DNA of 64,000 bases from JAKVBH01 sp049800955. GTDB lineage: Bacteria; Pseudomonadota; Alphaproteobacteria; Rhodobacterales; Rhodobacteraceae. The first letter of the stretch is position 1. Each line of letters opens with the position of its first letter. Positions 33,849 to 43,179 of this stretch are shown here, piece after piece. The notes below the pieces were generated by a model. The model saw only the letters and a program-made list of their open reading frames with translations. It was not told the origin of the DNA and did not search any database. The DNA is taken from contig NZ_JBNAGA010000002.1 of NCBI RefSeq assembly GCF_049800955.1, positions 1,116,001 through 1,180,000 of the forward strand, read 5' to 3'. The position numbers and the translations under genes were made by a program.

Positions 33849-35016
33849 ACAGGAGGCGGCCCGCCCGTTTGGCATGGAGCACGTCTGCGACGCGTTCGCC
33901 CCAGCGATCCCAATTCAATGCGTTTTCATACTCCGCCCGGCTGCTCTCGCGCAGAGCGGCATAGCTGTCTGGCGATGCGAGATAGCGCTGGATGAGCGCG
34001 GCAAAGTCTTGCGCGGACGCTCCTGCGGGCAAGGCGTGCCCATTGATGCCGTCGCGTACCGGCACCCCGCCAACACGCAGGCACAACGAGGGTAAACCGT
34101 AGGCAGAGGCTTCGCAGAAAGCAAAGCCATAGCTTTCAAAGGAGGGCTGCACAAGGAAATGCGCAGCGCTCATAATGCTTTGAAATTTCTGCAAACCCCC
34201 GGGACTGCTCTTGTTGAGCAAGCCATGAAACGTGACGGCTTCGGGAAGCTCGATGCCATCGGGAACCGCGCCGATTATATCGAGCTGCGCATCAATATCG
34301 CGGTGTCGCAGCTGTTCCAGCACGGACAAGACGAGCGGCCCGCCTTTGGCATGAAAATCCCGTCCGACCAATAACAATCGCACGGGTTTGCCCTGTGCCA
34401 GTCGCGGCGGCAGATCCATGCGCGGGGGCGCGTCAATATTGGCGCCCCATGGAATGACGATACTGGTCTCGTGGGGAAGATCATACAGATCATCAGCACC
34501 CGATTTCAGCCAGTCGGTGGGCCACAAAGTCAGGTCAATTGGCTGGAATGTGCGCCGTTCCGCGTTGAGAATCATTGGGTCCAGCAGGCGAGAGGCTTTG
34601 ATGAAGGATCCAAAGCTCTCTCCGACCTCCGAGCGTTTGTAGGTTGTGGGCGTTGCATCAGCTGTGAACACTGATGTCATGCGGGCCGGCACGCGGACAT
34701 TCATCATGGATTGAAACGAATAGGCGCAAAACACGACGTCGAACGGCTCTGCCATAAGCTGGCGATGGACATGCCGCGCAATCGTCCGCGAAAGCGCCAG
34801 ATGCAGGCGCCAGCGCAGCCGCAGATTGATCGCTTCAGGGAGCGCATGACACAATTTGCGGAGAGGTTCGGCCATTCCCCATCCCGCGTCGAGGATCGTG
34901 ACATCGCCCACATGTTTCTGGAGCGCGTTGTAAATGCGGTTGTTGCCGCCGGAATAGGAGTTCGTGTCCAGCGGGGAAAAATCACAGATATAGGCAATGC
35001 GCAGCCGGTCGGGCAC
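33826..35016 (-). CDS. Group 1 (GT4-like) glycosyltransferase
   Basis: The 396-residue product has the two Rossmann lobes of GT-B enzymes. The N-lobe begins RLRIAYICDFSPLDTNSYSG with the Gly-rich acceptor loop. The C-lobe holds VRLLLVGRDFHAKGGPLVL and a donor site in LVQPSFESYGFAFCEASAYG with the EX7E-type Glu pair. It transfers a sugar in a surface polysaccharide pathway. The start is uncertain: I prefer the GTG at 35016, just before the first strand; a TTG at 35076 would add 20 residues without family resemblance. The last codons contain part of the TauR-type box for xsc. Confidence 0.82.
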   Translation of the reverse strand: MPDRLRIAYICDFSPLDTNSYSGGNNRIYNALQKHVGDVTILDAGWGMAEPLRKLCHALPEAINLRLRWRLHLALSRTIARHVHRQLMAEPFDVVFCAYSFQSMMNVRVPARMTSVFTADATPTTYKRSEVGESFGSFIKASRLLDPMILNAERRTFQPIDLTLWPTDWLKSGADDLYDLPHETSIVIPWGANIDAPPRMDLPPRLAQGKPVRLLLVGRDFHAKGGPLVLSVLEQLRHRDIDAQLDIIGAVPDGIELPEAVTFHGLLNKSSPGGLQKFQSIMSAAHFLVQPSFESYGFAFCEASAYGLPSLCLRVGGVPVRDGINGHALPAGASAQDFAALIQRYLASPDSYAALRESSRAEYENALNWDRWGERVADVLHAKRAGRLLSGLKSRS

Positions 35017-35200
35017 GATCAGAGATCTCTTGGGGTCAGGTCCAGAAGTGTGCGGAAACTGCCATACCTTGGGCAAAGCGCAAGGAGAAAGCGGCTGTGA
35101 TGGGCCATTCGGGGCGCTTTCTCGGGCTTAGGCGTGGACAAACCGCTCATTTTTGCCGCATTTGGGGAGCATAAAGAGTTGATTGGTAAATTGGGGTCTG

Positions 35201-36595
35201 ATGCCTAACGCGTTTGCATATCTGATGCTGGCTCTCTGGCCGATCGTGGCGGTGCTACTTTACCGCCGTGTCTCGCCGTCGCTTGCCTTCACATGCACCC
35301 TTCTGGGCGGATACCTGATTTTGCCGCCGCTGCCTGCGACATTTGACTTTCCCATCATGCCGCCGCTGCACAAGGAAAATATCCCGGCCTTGGCGGCTTT
35401 CGTCATCGTTTTGGCGACCGGTCAGCTCAAGGGCAGCCTGTGGCCGGAGAACAGGGTGGGCCGATCGTTGTTGGCCGTGTTTGTGCTGTCGCCTGTGGCC
35501 ACCGTTCTCTTCAATTCAGAGCCTGTATTCTGGGGCGAGCTTGTCTTGCCCGCACTTGGCCTGAAAGACGCGCTGGCGCTGTCGATCAGCCAGTTCCTGC
35601 TTGTGCTGCCGTTTCTCTTGGCGCGGCAATTTCTCAATACCGCGGGATCGCAACGCCAATTGATCTTCGCTTTTTTGATCGGCGGATTGGTCTATTCCAT
35701 CCCCGTGCTGGCCGAAGTGCGCCTGTCCCCACAACTCAACGTCTGGACCTATGGGTTCTTCTCGGGAACATTCCATCAGACGGTCCGGTTCGGCGGGTGG
35801 CGCCCCACAGTGTTCCTCTACCATGGTCTTTGGGTTGCGTTCTTCATGATGATGGCGCTCGTGGCCGCGGCCGCGGTGTTCAAGTTCGAGAAGAGCAAGA
35901 GATGGATGTGGATCGGTGCGACGCTCTATCTGGGGGTCATCCTGGTCGCGTGTAAATCGCTCGGATCCCTGATCTTTGCCGTTTTTCTGTTGCCCGTGGT
36001 GCTGCTCTTGGGCGTGCAAAACCAGATACGCGTGGCCGCACTTTTGGCTCTCCTTGCGTTCTTTTATCCGATCTTCAAAGGCACGGAAGTCCTGCCAAGT
36101 CAGGTCATCCTGACGCAAGCCGAACGCATCGACGAGGAACGCGCCGGATCGCTGCGGTTTCGCTTCTACAATGAAGATATCCTCCTCGACCGCGCCTATG
36201 AAAAGCCTGTGTTCGGTTGGGGATCATGGGGACGCAACCATATCTGGAACCCCTATTCTGGTGCACTTGAAACCACAACGGATGGCCGTTGGATCATCAC
36301 ACTGGGCGTCTATGGCTGGGTCGGGTTTCTGGCGGAATTCGGGCTGATCTGCCTGCCGATTTTCCTGCTTTGGCGGGTCATGCGACGGCAAAAGCAGGAA
36401 GACATATCGCCCTACATCGGACCGCTGTCGCTGCTGCTCGGGATCAATGCGGTGGACATGATCCCTAATGCCACGATCACCCCTCTGACCTGGATTCTGT
36501 CGGGTGCGCTTCTGGGATATGCCGAGGCGCTCAACAAGGTCTCAACCCGTGTGGCGCGGAAAGAAGTGGCGCGTTGGAAGCCGATAATGCAGTGA
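35201..36595 (+). CDS. O-antigen ligase/polymerase-like membrane protein
   Basis: The 464-residue protein has 11-12 hydrophobic segments and a large loop with FGWGSWGRNHIWNPYSG at about residues 335-355, the position and composition of the periplasmic loop of WaaL/Wzy-type enzymes. Such proteins polymerise or ligate O-antigen or exopolysaccharide units at the periplasmic face. I chose the ATG at 35201, with GGGG four bases ahead, over a TTG at 35183. It lies between two glycosyltransferase genes, so it is the likely polymerase of this cluster. Confidence 0.75.
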   Translation: MPNAFAYLMLALWPIVAVLLYRRVSPSLAFTCTLLGGYLILPPLPATFDFPIMPPLHKENIPALAAFVIVLATGQLKGSLWPENRVGRSLLAVFVLSPVATVLFNSEPVFWGELVLPALGLKDALALSISQFLLVLPFLLARQFLNTAGSQRQLIFAFLIGGLVYSIPVLAEVRLSPQLNVWTYGFFSGTFHQTVRFGGWRPTVFLYHGLWVAFFMMMALVAAAAVFKFEKSKRWMWIGATLYLGVILVACKSLGSLIFAVFLLPVVLLLGVQNQIRVAALLALLAFFYPIFKGTEVLPSQVILTQAERIDEERAGSLRFRFYNEDILLDRAYEKPVFGWGSWGRNHIWNPYSGALETTTDGRWIITLGVYGWVGFLAEFGLICLPIFLLWRVMRRQKQEDISPYIGPLSLLLGINAVDMIPNATITPLTWILSGALLGYAEALNKVSTRVARKEVARWKPIMQ

Positions 36596-36608
36596 GACAG
36601 GGTCTGGT

Positions 36609-37895
36609 ATGATGCGCTCACCTTCTGACACGCCGCGTGTTTTGGCGATTGCCGAGGCGGCAAACCCCGATTGGGTCTCTGTCCCGCTGGTGGGGTGGTC
36701 GCTGGCCCACGCGTTGCGGGCGCGTGCGGAGGTGCATCTGGTTACGCAAAGTCGTAACCGCGAGGCGATCCTGAAGGCAGGGTATGTTGAGGGCCAAGAT
36801 GTCACGTTCATTGACAGTGAGGCCTTCGCGAGACCGCTTTGGAAGCTGGGCGAGTGGCTCCGCATGGGGCAGGGCAAAGGCTGGACAATGGTGCAGGCGC
36901 TCAATGCGATTGCCTATCCGCACTTCGAACGTCTGGTCTGGCAGCAGTTCGGCGAGCGTATTGCGGCGGGCGAGTGGGACATCGTGCATCGCATCACGCC
37001 CCTCTCCCCAACCATCGCGAGCCCGATTGCCGCGCGCATTGCCAAAACCGGCACGCCTTTTTTGCTGGGCCCCCTCAACGGGGGCGTGCCGTGGCCAGAT
37101 GAGTTTGACAGCGAACGGCGGGCGGAGCGGGAGTATCTGAGCTATGTCCGAAACGCCTATAAAGCGCTGCCCGGTCGCAAGGCGACCTTGAAACATGCCT
37201 CTGCTGTTTTGTGCGGATCCCGACATACGGCCTCCGAGATGCCCGAGAGTTGCGCGCACAAGGTCGTCTATCTGCCTGAAAACGGAATCGATCCCGCGCG
37301 CTTCAACGCAACGGTGAAGCCCCGGTCGGGGTTGCTGCGCGCAGCTTTTGTTGGGCGTCTGGTGCCCTACAAGGGCGCGGACATGTTGCTCGCCGCTGCA
37401 GAGCCCCTGATTGAACGCGGGGCTATTCAGATTGACATTATTGGCGATGGTCCGATGCGCCATGCGCTGGAGGAGCAGGCCGGTGGCTCCGAATGCGTGA
37501 CCTTTCATGGATGGTTGGAGCACCGGGAGGTACAGAATGTCTTGCGCGACGCCCATATTCTAGCCTTCCCCTCAATCCGTGAGTTTGGCGGCGGGGTCGT
37601 TCTGGAGGCCATGGCATTGGGTGTGCCCGCTATGGTGGTGGATTATGCGGGGCCAGGCGAGCTTGTGACGCCGGAGACAGGCATTAAGGTGCCGCTGTCG
37701 TCGCGTGCGGGCATCATCAAGGGTTTTCGGACCGAACTGCGCCGCCTTGCGGAAGACCCATCCCAATTGGCGCCAATGGCCATGGCCGCGCAGGCGCGGG
37801 TCCAGCAGGACTTCACGTGGGCGCGCAAGGCCGAACAGGTTGCACAGGTCTATGATGCGATCCTTACGGGCCGCGCGTTGCCGTCAGTCTTCTGA
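36609..37895 (+). CDS. Group 1 (GT4-like) glycosyltransferase
   Basis: The 428-residue protein is a GT-B glycosyltransferase of the GT4 family. The donor lobe has RAAFVGRLVPYKGADMLLAA and the EX7E motif in AFPSIREFGGGVVLEAMALG, which binds the nucleotide sugar. It follows the polymerase-like gene by 13 bases. Its last 12 bases overlap the end of the convergent acetyltransferase gene. The sugar and acceptor are unknown. Confidence 0.9.
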   Translation: MMRSPSDTPRVLAIAEAANPDWVSVPLVGWSLAHALRARAEVHLVTQSRNREAILKAGYVEGQDVTFIDSEAFARPLWKLGEWLRMGQGKGWTMVQALNAIAYPHFERLVWQQFGERIAAGEWDIVHRITPLSPTIASPIAARIAKTGTPFLLGPLNGGVPWPDEFDSERRAEREYLSYVRNAYKALPGRKATLKHASAVLCGSRHTASEMPESCAHKVVYLPENGIDPARFNATVKPRSGLLRAAFVGRLVPYKGADMLLAAAEPLIERGAIQIDIIGDGPMRHALEEQAGGSECVTFHGWLEHREVQNVLRDAHILAFPSIREFGGGVVLEAMALGVPAMVVDYAGPGELVTPETGIKVPLSSRAGIIKGFRTELRRLAEDPSQLAPMAMAAQARVQQDFTWARKAEQVAQVYDAILTGRALPSVF

Positions 37896-38396
37896 GTCTG
37901 GAGGCGCAAGCGGCGTTTTGCCAATCACTTTCGCGGGTATGCCCGCTACGGTCATCCCCGGGGCAATGTCCTGAGTGACGACAGCATTGGCACCGATGCG
38001 GACGTCATCGCCCACGGTCAGAGGGCCCAGGATTTTTGCGCCAGCGCCAACATCCACATGCCCGCCCAAAACCACGGGCCCGGCCAAAGTGACCTGATGA
38101 AACAGCAGGCAATTGACCCCGATCCTCGCGTCCGGATGCACAATAATGCCGGTTGGATGCGGCATCTGAAGCCCCCCGCCGATCTGGCAATGCAAGTGCA
38201 GCTCGGATTGGGTGATGGTGGACCAGAAGCGATGGTTGAGCGCCCAGTATTTGGCGCGGAGCGTCGCGCCGCTGACGCGGGCGGCCTGATATCTGCGAAT
38301 GGCGCGCAGCAGTTTTGGGCCCGGGTCCCAGAAGCGTGTGATCTTTTCCCGCGACCAGTCGGGCTCAGTGGTTGAAATGCCATAATGGTTTGTCAT
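37884..38396 (-). CDS. Serine-acetyltransferase-like hexapeptide-repeat acetyltransferase
   Basis: The 170-residue protein has an alpha-helical N-terminus and a left-handed beta-helix of hexapeptide repeats at about 80-160 (GIIVHPDARIGVNCLLFHQV, VVLGGHVDVGAGAKILGPL, VRIGANAVVTQDI). It ends with the VAGIPAKVIG motif of the CysE/LbH acetyltransferase group. Given the flanking glycosyltransferases it more likely O-acetylates a polysaccharide than serine. The ATG at 38396 follows the domain boundary. It is divergent from the FAD monooxygenase gene. Confidence 0.85.
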   Translation of the reverse strand: MTNHYGISTTEPDWSREKITRFWDPGPKLLRAIRRYQAARVSGATLRAKYWALNHRFWSTITQSELHLHCQIGGGLQMPHPTGIIVHPDARIGVNCLLFHQVTLAGPVVLGGHVDVGAGAKILGPLTVGDDVRIGANAVVTQDIAPGMTVAGIPAKVIGKTPLAPPDSED

Positions 38397-38523
38397 GCAG
38401 GTCTTGTGCCGCAAATCGCGCGCTCCCGAAAGGTCACACTTGGGCGATTGCGTGTTCGATCCTGCGCTGCCTTGCATTTTTGAGGCCGTACTTCACACTG
38501 CCCGCGCGAAGCGGGAGGCGGGC

Positions 38524-39807
38524 ATGGGACAAGACCATCAAACTGTTTTGATCGCCGGCGGCGGGATTGGCGGCTTGGCGCTTGCGTTGACACTGCATCA
38601 AATCGGCCTGAGTTGCGTTGTGCTGGAAGGCGCCCGCGCGATGAAGCCACTGGGTGTCGGGATCAACCTGCAACCCAACGCTGTGCGGGAATTGGATGAG
38701 CTCGGGCTTGGGCCGGACCGCCTTGCATCCGTTGGCGTGGCCATCCGCGAATGGGCCTTGGTTGGTCTGAATGGCAAGGAGGTCTATGCCGAACCACGCG
38801 GGCTGGAGGCGGGCTACCTCTGGCCGCAGATCGCGGTACATCGGGGGCAGTTTCACATGCTGCTCTACCGTGAGGTGCTGGACCGGATGGGCCCCGGCGC
38901 AGTGCGGTGTGATGCCAGGGTCATGGGGTATGAGCAAACGCAGGCTGGCGTCGTCGTTCGGGTGCAATCGCACAGCGGGCAGAAAGAAGAGGTCGCGGGC
39001 GTTGTGCTGATCGGCGCGGATGGCATTCATTCGAAGGTACGCGCGCAGATGCACCCCAATCAACCGCCGATCCATTGGGGAGGCGCTTTGATGTATCGCG
39101 GCACGTTGCGCGCAAAACCCTTGCGCGGCGGCGCGTCCTTTGTTGGCCTTGGCACCCATGCGCAGCGCATGGTCCTCTACCCGATATCTGCGCCGGACGG
39201 GCGCGGCATTGCAGAGATCAACTGGATTGCGGAGCGCACGGTTCCGTCTCCGGGGCATTGGCCGGACGAGACCTGGTTTCGCCCGGTTGGGATCGAAGAG
39301 GTCATCCCGCATTTCGAAGCGTTTTGCTATGATTGGCTGAACGTGCCGGAGATGTTGCGGCGCGCGGATGTGGCCTATGCCAACCCGATGATTGATCGTG
39401 AACCGGTCGAGACATGGGTGCAGGGCCGTGTTGCCCTGCTGGGGGACGCAGCCCATGCGATGTATCCCACAGGGTCAAACGGGGCGAGCCAGGCGATCGT
39501 TGATGGCCGTGTTCTGGGCGCGGCGTTTGTCCGCCATGGCGTGAGCCCGGAGGCCTTGCGGGCCTATGATGCGGAGCTTTGTGAGCCCATCTCCCAACTT
39601 GTCTTGCGCAACAGGGGCGCTGGGCCGTTTGGTCTGCTCAACCTTTTGGATGAGCGGTGCGGCGGGGTGTTTGACGCGATTGACGACGTTTTACCGGCTG
39701 AAGTGCGCGCCGCGCATATGGACGCCTACAAGCGCGCGGCAGGGTTGGAGCGCGAAACGCTCAACACTGCGGTGCGGCGCATTCCAGATGGCGCGCGTGT
39801 GACCTGA
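38524..39807 (+). CDS. FAD-dependent aromatic-hydroxylase-type monooxygenase
   Basis: The 427-residue protein belongs to the PHBH-fold flavoprotein monooxygenases. It has the dinucleotide motif VLIAGGGIGGLALAL, the DG motif region VLIGADGIHSKVRAQM, and the GD motif VALLGDAAHAMYPTGSNGASQ. It resembles salicylate-hydroxylase-like enzymes, and the substrate is unknown. The ATG at 38524 is preceded by GGAGGCGGGC. It stands alone between the glycan cluster and glpD. Confidence 0.9.
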   Translation: MGQDHQTVLIAGGGIGGLALALTLHQIGLSCVVLEGARAMKPLGVGINLQPNAVRELDELGLGPDRLASVGVAIREWALVGLNGKEVYAEPRGLEAGYLWPQIAVHRGQFHMLLYREVLDRMGPGAVRCDARVMGYEQTQAGVVVRVQSHSGQKEEVAGVVLIGADGIHSKVRAQMHPNQPPIHWGGALMYRGTLRAKPLRGGASFVGLGTHAQRMVLYPISAPDGRGIAEINWIAERTVPSPGHWPDETWFRPVGIEEVIPHFEAFCYDWLNVPEMLRRADVAYANPMIDREPVETWVQGRVALLGDAAHAMYPTGSNGASQAIVDGRVLGAAFVRHGVSPEALRAYDAELCEPISQLVLRNRGAGPFGLLNLLDERCGGVFDAIDDVLPAEVRAAHMDAYKRAAGLERETLNTAVRRIPDGARVT

Positions 39808-39873
39808 CGCAACAAGGTGAAGGCAGAGCTCAACTGATCGATTGACTGATGCACCTGCGCCATGTGCGGAATG

Positions 39874-39931
39874 ATGTTCGCAAATCAGCCATTTGATTTC
39901 ATCATACCCGCTTTCGCGGGAAAGCGAACAT
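39874..39931. promoter_or_regulatory. Inverted GlpR-like half-sites upstream of glpD
   Basis: ATGTTCGC (39874-39881) and its exact complement GCGAACAT (39924-39931) lie 42 bases apart, 71-128 bases before the glpD start. They resemble the half-sites of the DeoR-family glycerol repressor GlpR (consensus around ATGTTCG/CGAACAT). Between them is a CCCGCTTTCGCGGG hairpin. In E. coli the half-sites abut, here they are five helical turns apart, so the assignment is tentative. Confidence 0.35.
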
Positions 39932-40001
39932 AATCGCGCATGAAACTCTTTCTTTTTCGCGGTGAATCGGGCAAAAAGCCCGCATCGAGGAGAGTGCCAG
40001 C

Positions 40002-41576
40002 ATGCAACATGAGCAAACAGATCTTTTCATTATCGGCGGTGGGATCAACGGCTGTGGTATCGCGCGTGATGCGGCGGGCCGGGGCTTGTCCGTCACCTTG
40101 GCGGAAATGAACGATCTGGCATCCGCGACCTCGTCTGCCTCCACAAAGCTCTTTCATGGCGGTTTGCGCTACCTTGAGTATTTCGAGTTTCGCCTCGTGC
40201 GAGAGGCCCTGATCGAGCGGGAAGTTCTGCTCCGGGCGATGCCGCACATCTCATGGCCCATGCGGTTCGTTTTGCCCTACCACGCCGACATGCGCTTCGA
40301 GAATGATACCCCGACCTCCAAGCTTCTTTCCTATATCATGCCCTGGAAAAAGGGAGAACGCCCCAGATGGCTGATCCGGCTGGGCCTCTTCATGTATGAT
40401 CATCTGGGAGGTCGAAAGATTTTGCCGGGGACCACGGCCCTGTCGCTCAAGGGCACAAAGGAAGGCGCGCCCCTTGAGGCCCGGTTTGAGACGGCTTTCG
40501 AATATTCGGATTGCTGGATCGAGGATTCCCGTCTTGTCGTCCTCAATGCGCGCGATGCGGAAGCGCGCGGCGCGCGTATCATGACGCGCACCAAGGTGTT
40601 GAGCGCGGAGCGGCTGGACGGCCATTGGCAAATCACGACACAAGACACGCAGACAGGCGCGACTTCTCAGTATCACGCCAAAATGCTGGTGAACGCAGGC
40701 GGGCCTTGGGCAGGCGACATCATCAAGGGTGTCGTGCGTTCCAACGCGACCGACACCGTGCGTCTCGTGCGCGGGTCACATATCGTGACCAAGCGGCTTT
40801 ATGATCACGACAAATGCTATTTCTTCCAAGGAACGGACGGGCGCATCATTTTCGCCATTCCTTACGAGACGGACTACACCCTGATCGGCACAACCGATGC
40901 CGAACACGCGGACACGTCGGTAAAACCCCATTGCACAGATGAGGAGCGAGACTATCTGCTCCGCTTCATCAATGGCTACTTGTCCAAGGACATCACGGCG
41001 GAAGATGTTGTCTGGAGCTATTCCGGTGTGCGCCCTCTCTATGATGATGGGGCTTCGTCGGCGACGGCGGCCACGCGGGACTATACGTTGAAAGTCGATG
41101 CCAATGGCGCGCCGCTCCTGAACATCTTCGGGGGCAAGATCACGACCTATCGGCGTCTGGCCGAGAGCGCGCTGGAGAAGATCGGTGGGCATCTCAAGGT
41201 GGAAGCCCCGTGGACGGCCGGTGTGGCGCTGCCGGGGGGGGATTTCCCGGTGGATGGTGTCGACGCGCTGATCTCGGAACTGCAAGAGGCGCATCCCTTC
41301 CTGACCGATCGCTGGGCCCGCAGACTGATACGCGCCTATGGCACGGACGCAAAAACAGTCCTTGAAGGGTCAAGTGCTGCCGCGGATCTGGGCGAGGATT
41401 TCGGAGCAACCCTGACCGCGCGTGAGATCGACTATCTGATGGATGTGGAATACGCGCGCACGGCGGAAGACGTCATCTGGCGGCGCTCGAAACTTGGCCT
41501 GCGGCTGACGACGGCACAGGTCAGCGCTATCGAGGCCTACATGGATACGCGCCAGGCGCAAGCGGGAGCGGCCTAG
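40002..41576 (+). CDS. glpD: Glycerol-3-phosphate dehydrogenase (FAD)
   Basis: The 524-residue protein has the FAD-binding N-terminus DLFIIGGGINGCGIARDAAG, the family motif ATSSASTKLFHGGLRYLE, a central DAO domain and a C-terminal domain with KITTYRRLAESALEKI. It oxidises glycerol-3-phosphate to dihydroxyacetone phosphate and feeds electrons to quinone at the membrane. It is followed by glpK 58 bases later, so the two form a glycerol-use unit without a facilitator in the window. Confidence 0.95.
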   Translation: MQHEQTDLFIIGGGINGCGIARDAAGRGLSVTLAEMNDLASATSSASTKLFHGGLRYLEYFEFRLVREALIEREVLLRAMPHISWPMRFVLPYHADMRFENDTPTSKLLSYIMPWKKGERPRWLIRLGLFMYDHLGGRKILPGTTALSLKGTKEGAPLEARFETAFEYSDCWIEDSRLVVLNARDAEARGARIMTRTKVLSAERLDGHWQITTQDTQTGATSQYHAKMLVNAGGPWAGDIIKGVVRSNATDTVRLVRGSHIVTKRLYDHDKCYFFQGTDGRIIFAIPYETDYTLIGTTDAEHADTSVKPHCTDEERDYLLRFINGYLSKDITAEDVVWSYSGVRPLYDDGASSATAATRDYTLKVDANGAPLLNIFGGKITTYRRLAESALEKIGGHLKVEAPWTAGVALPGGDFPVDGVDALISELQEAHPFLTDRWARRLIRAYGTDAKTVLEGSSAAADLGEDFGATLTAREIDYLMDVEYARTAEDVIWRRSKLGLRLTTAQVSAIEAYMDTRQAQAGAA

Positions 41577-41634
41577 TCAGGGCTGGTCAACCGCGCGACT
41601 TGCACGCAGATTGAGGGCAAACAGGGAGGGACAC

Positions 41635-43119
41635 ATGCGCTATATTCTGGCGATTGATCAGGGAACCACGTCGAGCCGGGCCATTTTGTTTGACGACAAA
41701 ATGCGCGTGGCCGCCATGGCGCAGGAAGAATTCACGCAGCATTACCCGGACTCGGGCTGGGTTGAGCATGATTGCATGGATCTTTGGTCCACCACGGCGG
41801 CAACCTGCCGCGCGGCCATGGAAAAAGCGGGGCTCAAGGCCAGCGATATCGCGGGTATCGGGATTACAAACCAGCGTGAGACAACGCTTGTCTGGGATCG
41901 CAAGACCGGCAAACCGATCCACAACGCGATTGTCTGGCAAGACCGGCGGACCTCTGACCTCTGCCAGACGCTGAAAGCGGAGGGATATGAGCCGCAGGTC
42001 ACGGAGAAGACAGGGCTTCTGCTCGATCCCTATTTCTCAGGCACCAAGGTTGCCTGGCTGTTGGACAATGTCGAGGGCGCGCGGGCGCGTGCGGAAGCGG
42101 GCGAGCTGATCTTCGGTACGGTGGACAGCTGGATCATCTGGCACCTGACCGGCGGCACAACCCATGTCACGGATGCCACAAATGCCGCGCGGACGCTCCT
42201 TTATGACATCCGTCAGGGCCGCTGGTCGTCCACCATGTGCAAGATGCTGGGCATTCCGATGTCCATGCTGCCCGAGGTCAAGGATTGCGCGGCAGACTTT
42301 GGCGAGACGCGGGCCGATCTCTTCGGCGCCCAGATACCGATTTTGGGCATTGCGGGCGATCAGCAGGCGGCCACGATTGGTCAGGCCTGTTTCAAACCCG
42401 GCATGCTCAAAAGCACCTACGGCACCGGCTGTTTTGCGCTTTTGAACACAGGCGACACGCCGGTTGTATCTGAAAACCGGCTGCTGACCACCATCGCCTA
42501 CCAGATGGATGGCAAACCCACCTACGCGCTTGAAGGCTCGATTTTTATCGCGGGCGCAGTTGTGCAATGGCTGCGTGATGGGGTGCAGATGATCCGGCAG
42601 GCGCCCGAGACGCAGCCATTGGCGGAGACGGCGGATGCCAGCCAGAATGTCGTGATCGTTCCCGCCTTCACAGGGCTTGGCGCGCCATATTGGAATGCCG
42701 AATGCCGCGGGGCTGTCTTTGGTCTGACGCGTAACTCAGGGCCCGCCGAATTTGCCCGGGCGGCGCTGGAAAGCGTGGGCTATCAGACCCGCGACCTGCT
42801 GGAAGCGATGCAGGCTGATTGGGGCGCGTCCGGGGAGACCGCCTTGCGCGTTGATGGCGGGATGTCAGCGTCTGACTACACGATGCAGTTTCTCGCGGAT
42901 ATCCTCGGCGCTCAGGTGGATCGCCCCAAGGTTCTGGAGACAACCGCCATGGGCGCGGCGTGGCTCGCGGGCCAGCGTGTGGGGATCTATCCCGGTATGG
43001 ATGAGTTCGCACAAACATGGGCTTTGGAGCGCAGTTTCGAGCCGGCGATGGATGGGGCCACGCGGGACGACAAGTATGCAGCGTGGAAGCGCGCGGTGTC
43101 AGCCACTTTGGCTTTTTGA
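41635..43119 (+). CDS. glpK: Glycerol kinase
   Basis: The 494-residue protein is a FGGY-family kinase with the ATP motif YILAIDQGTTSSRAILFD, GITNQRETTLVWDRKTGKP and GIAGDQQAATIGQACF. It phosphorylates glycerol to glycerol-3-phosphate, the substrate of the preceding glpD. The ATG at 41635, preceded by GGGAGGG, is the family start; eight extra upstream codons of the longer frame have no resemblance. Confidence 0.96.
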   Translation: MRYILAIDQGTTSSRAILFDDKMRVAAMAQEEFTQHYPDSGWVEHDCMDLWSTTAATCRAAMEKAGLKASDIAGIGITNQRETTLVWDRKTGKPIHNAIVWQDRRTSDLCQTLKAEGYEPQVTEKTGLLLDPYFSGTKVAWLLDNVEGARARAEAGELIFGTVDSWIIWHLTGGTTHVTDATNAARTLLYDIRQGRWSSTMCKMLGIPMSMLPEVKDCAADFGETRADLFGAQIPILGIAGDQQAATIGQACFKPGMLKSTYGTGCFALLNTGDTPVVSENRLLTTIAYQMDGKPTYALEGSIFIAGAVVQWLRDGVQMIRQAPETQPLAETADASQNVVIVPAFTGLGAPYWNAECRGAVFGLTRNSGPAEFARAALESVGYQTRDLLEAMQADWGASGETALRVDGGMSASDYTMQFLADILGAQVDRPKVLETTAMGAAWLAGQRVGIYPGMDEFAQTWALERSFEPAMDGATRDDKYAAWKRAVSATLAF

Positions 43120-43130
43120 TGAAGGAGCCA

Positions 43131-43175
43131 GGGGCTCTGCCCCCGGACTCCCAGGATTTATTCAGCAAGAGGAGG
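43131..43175 (+). repeat. Palindromic intergenic element, copy D
   Basis: GGGGCTCTGCCCC is followed by CCAGGATTTATTCAGCAAGAGGAGG, matching the order of copies at 8341, 16790 and 27970. It lies in the short gap between the convergent ends of glpK and ureG, where it may act as a bidirectional 3' end. Confidence 0.6.
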
Positions 43176-43179
43176 AGGG

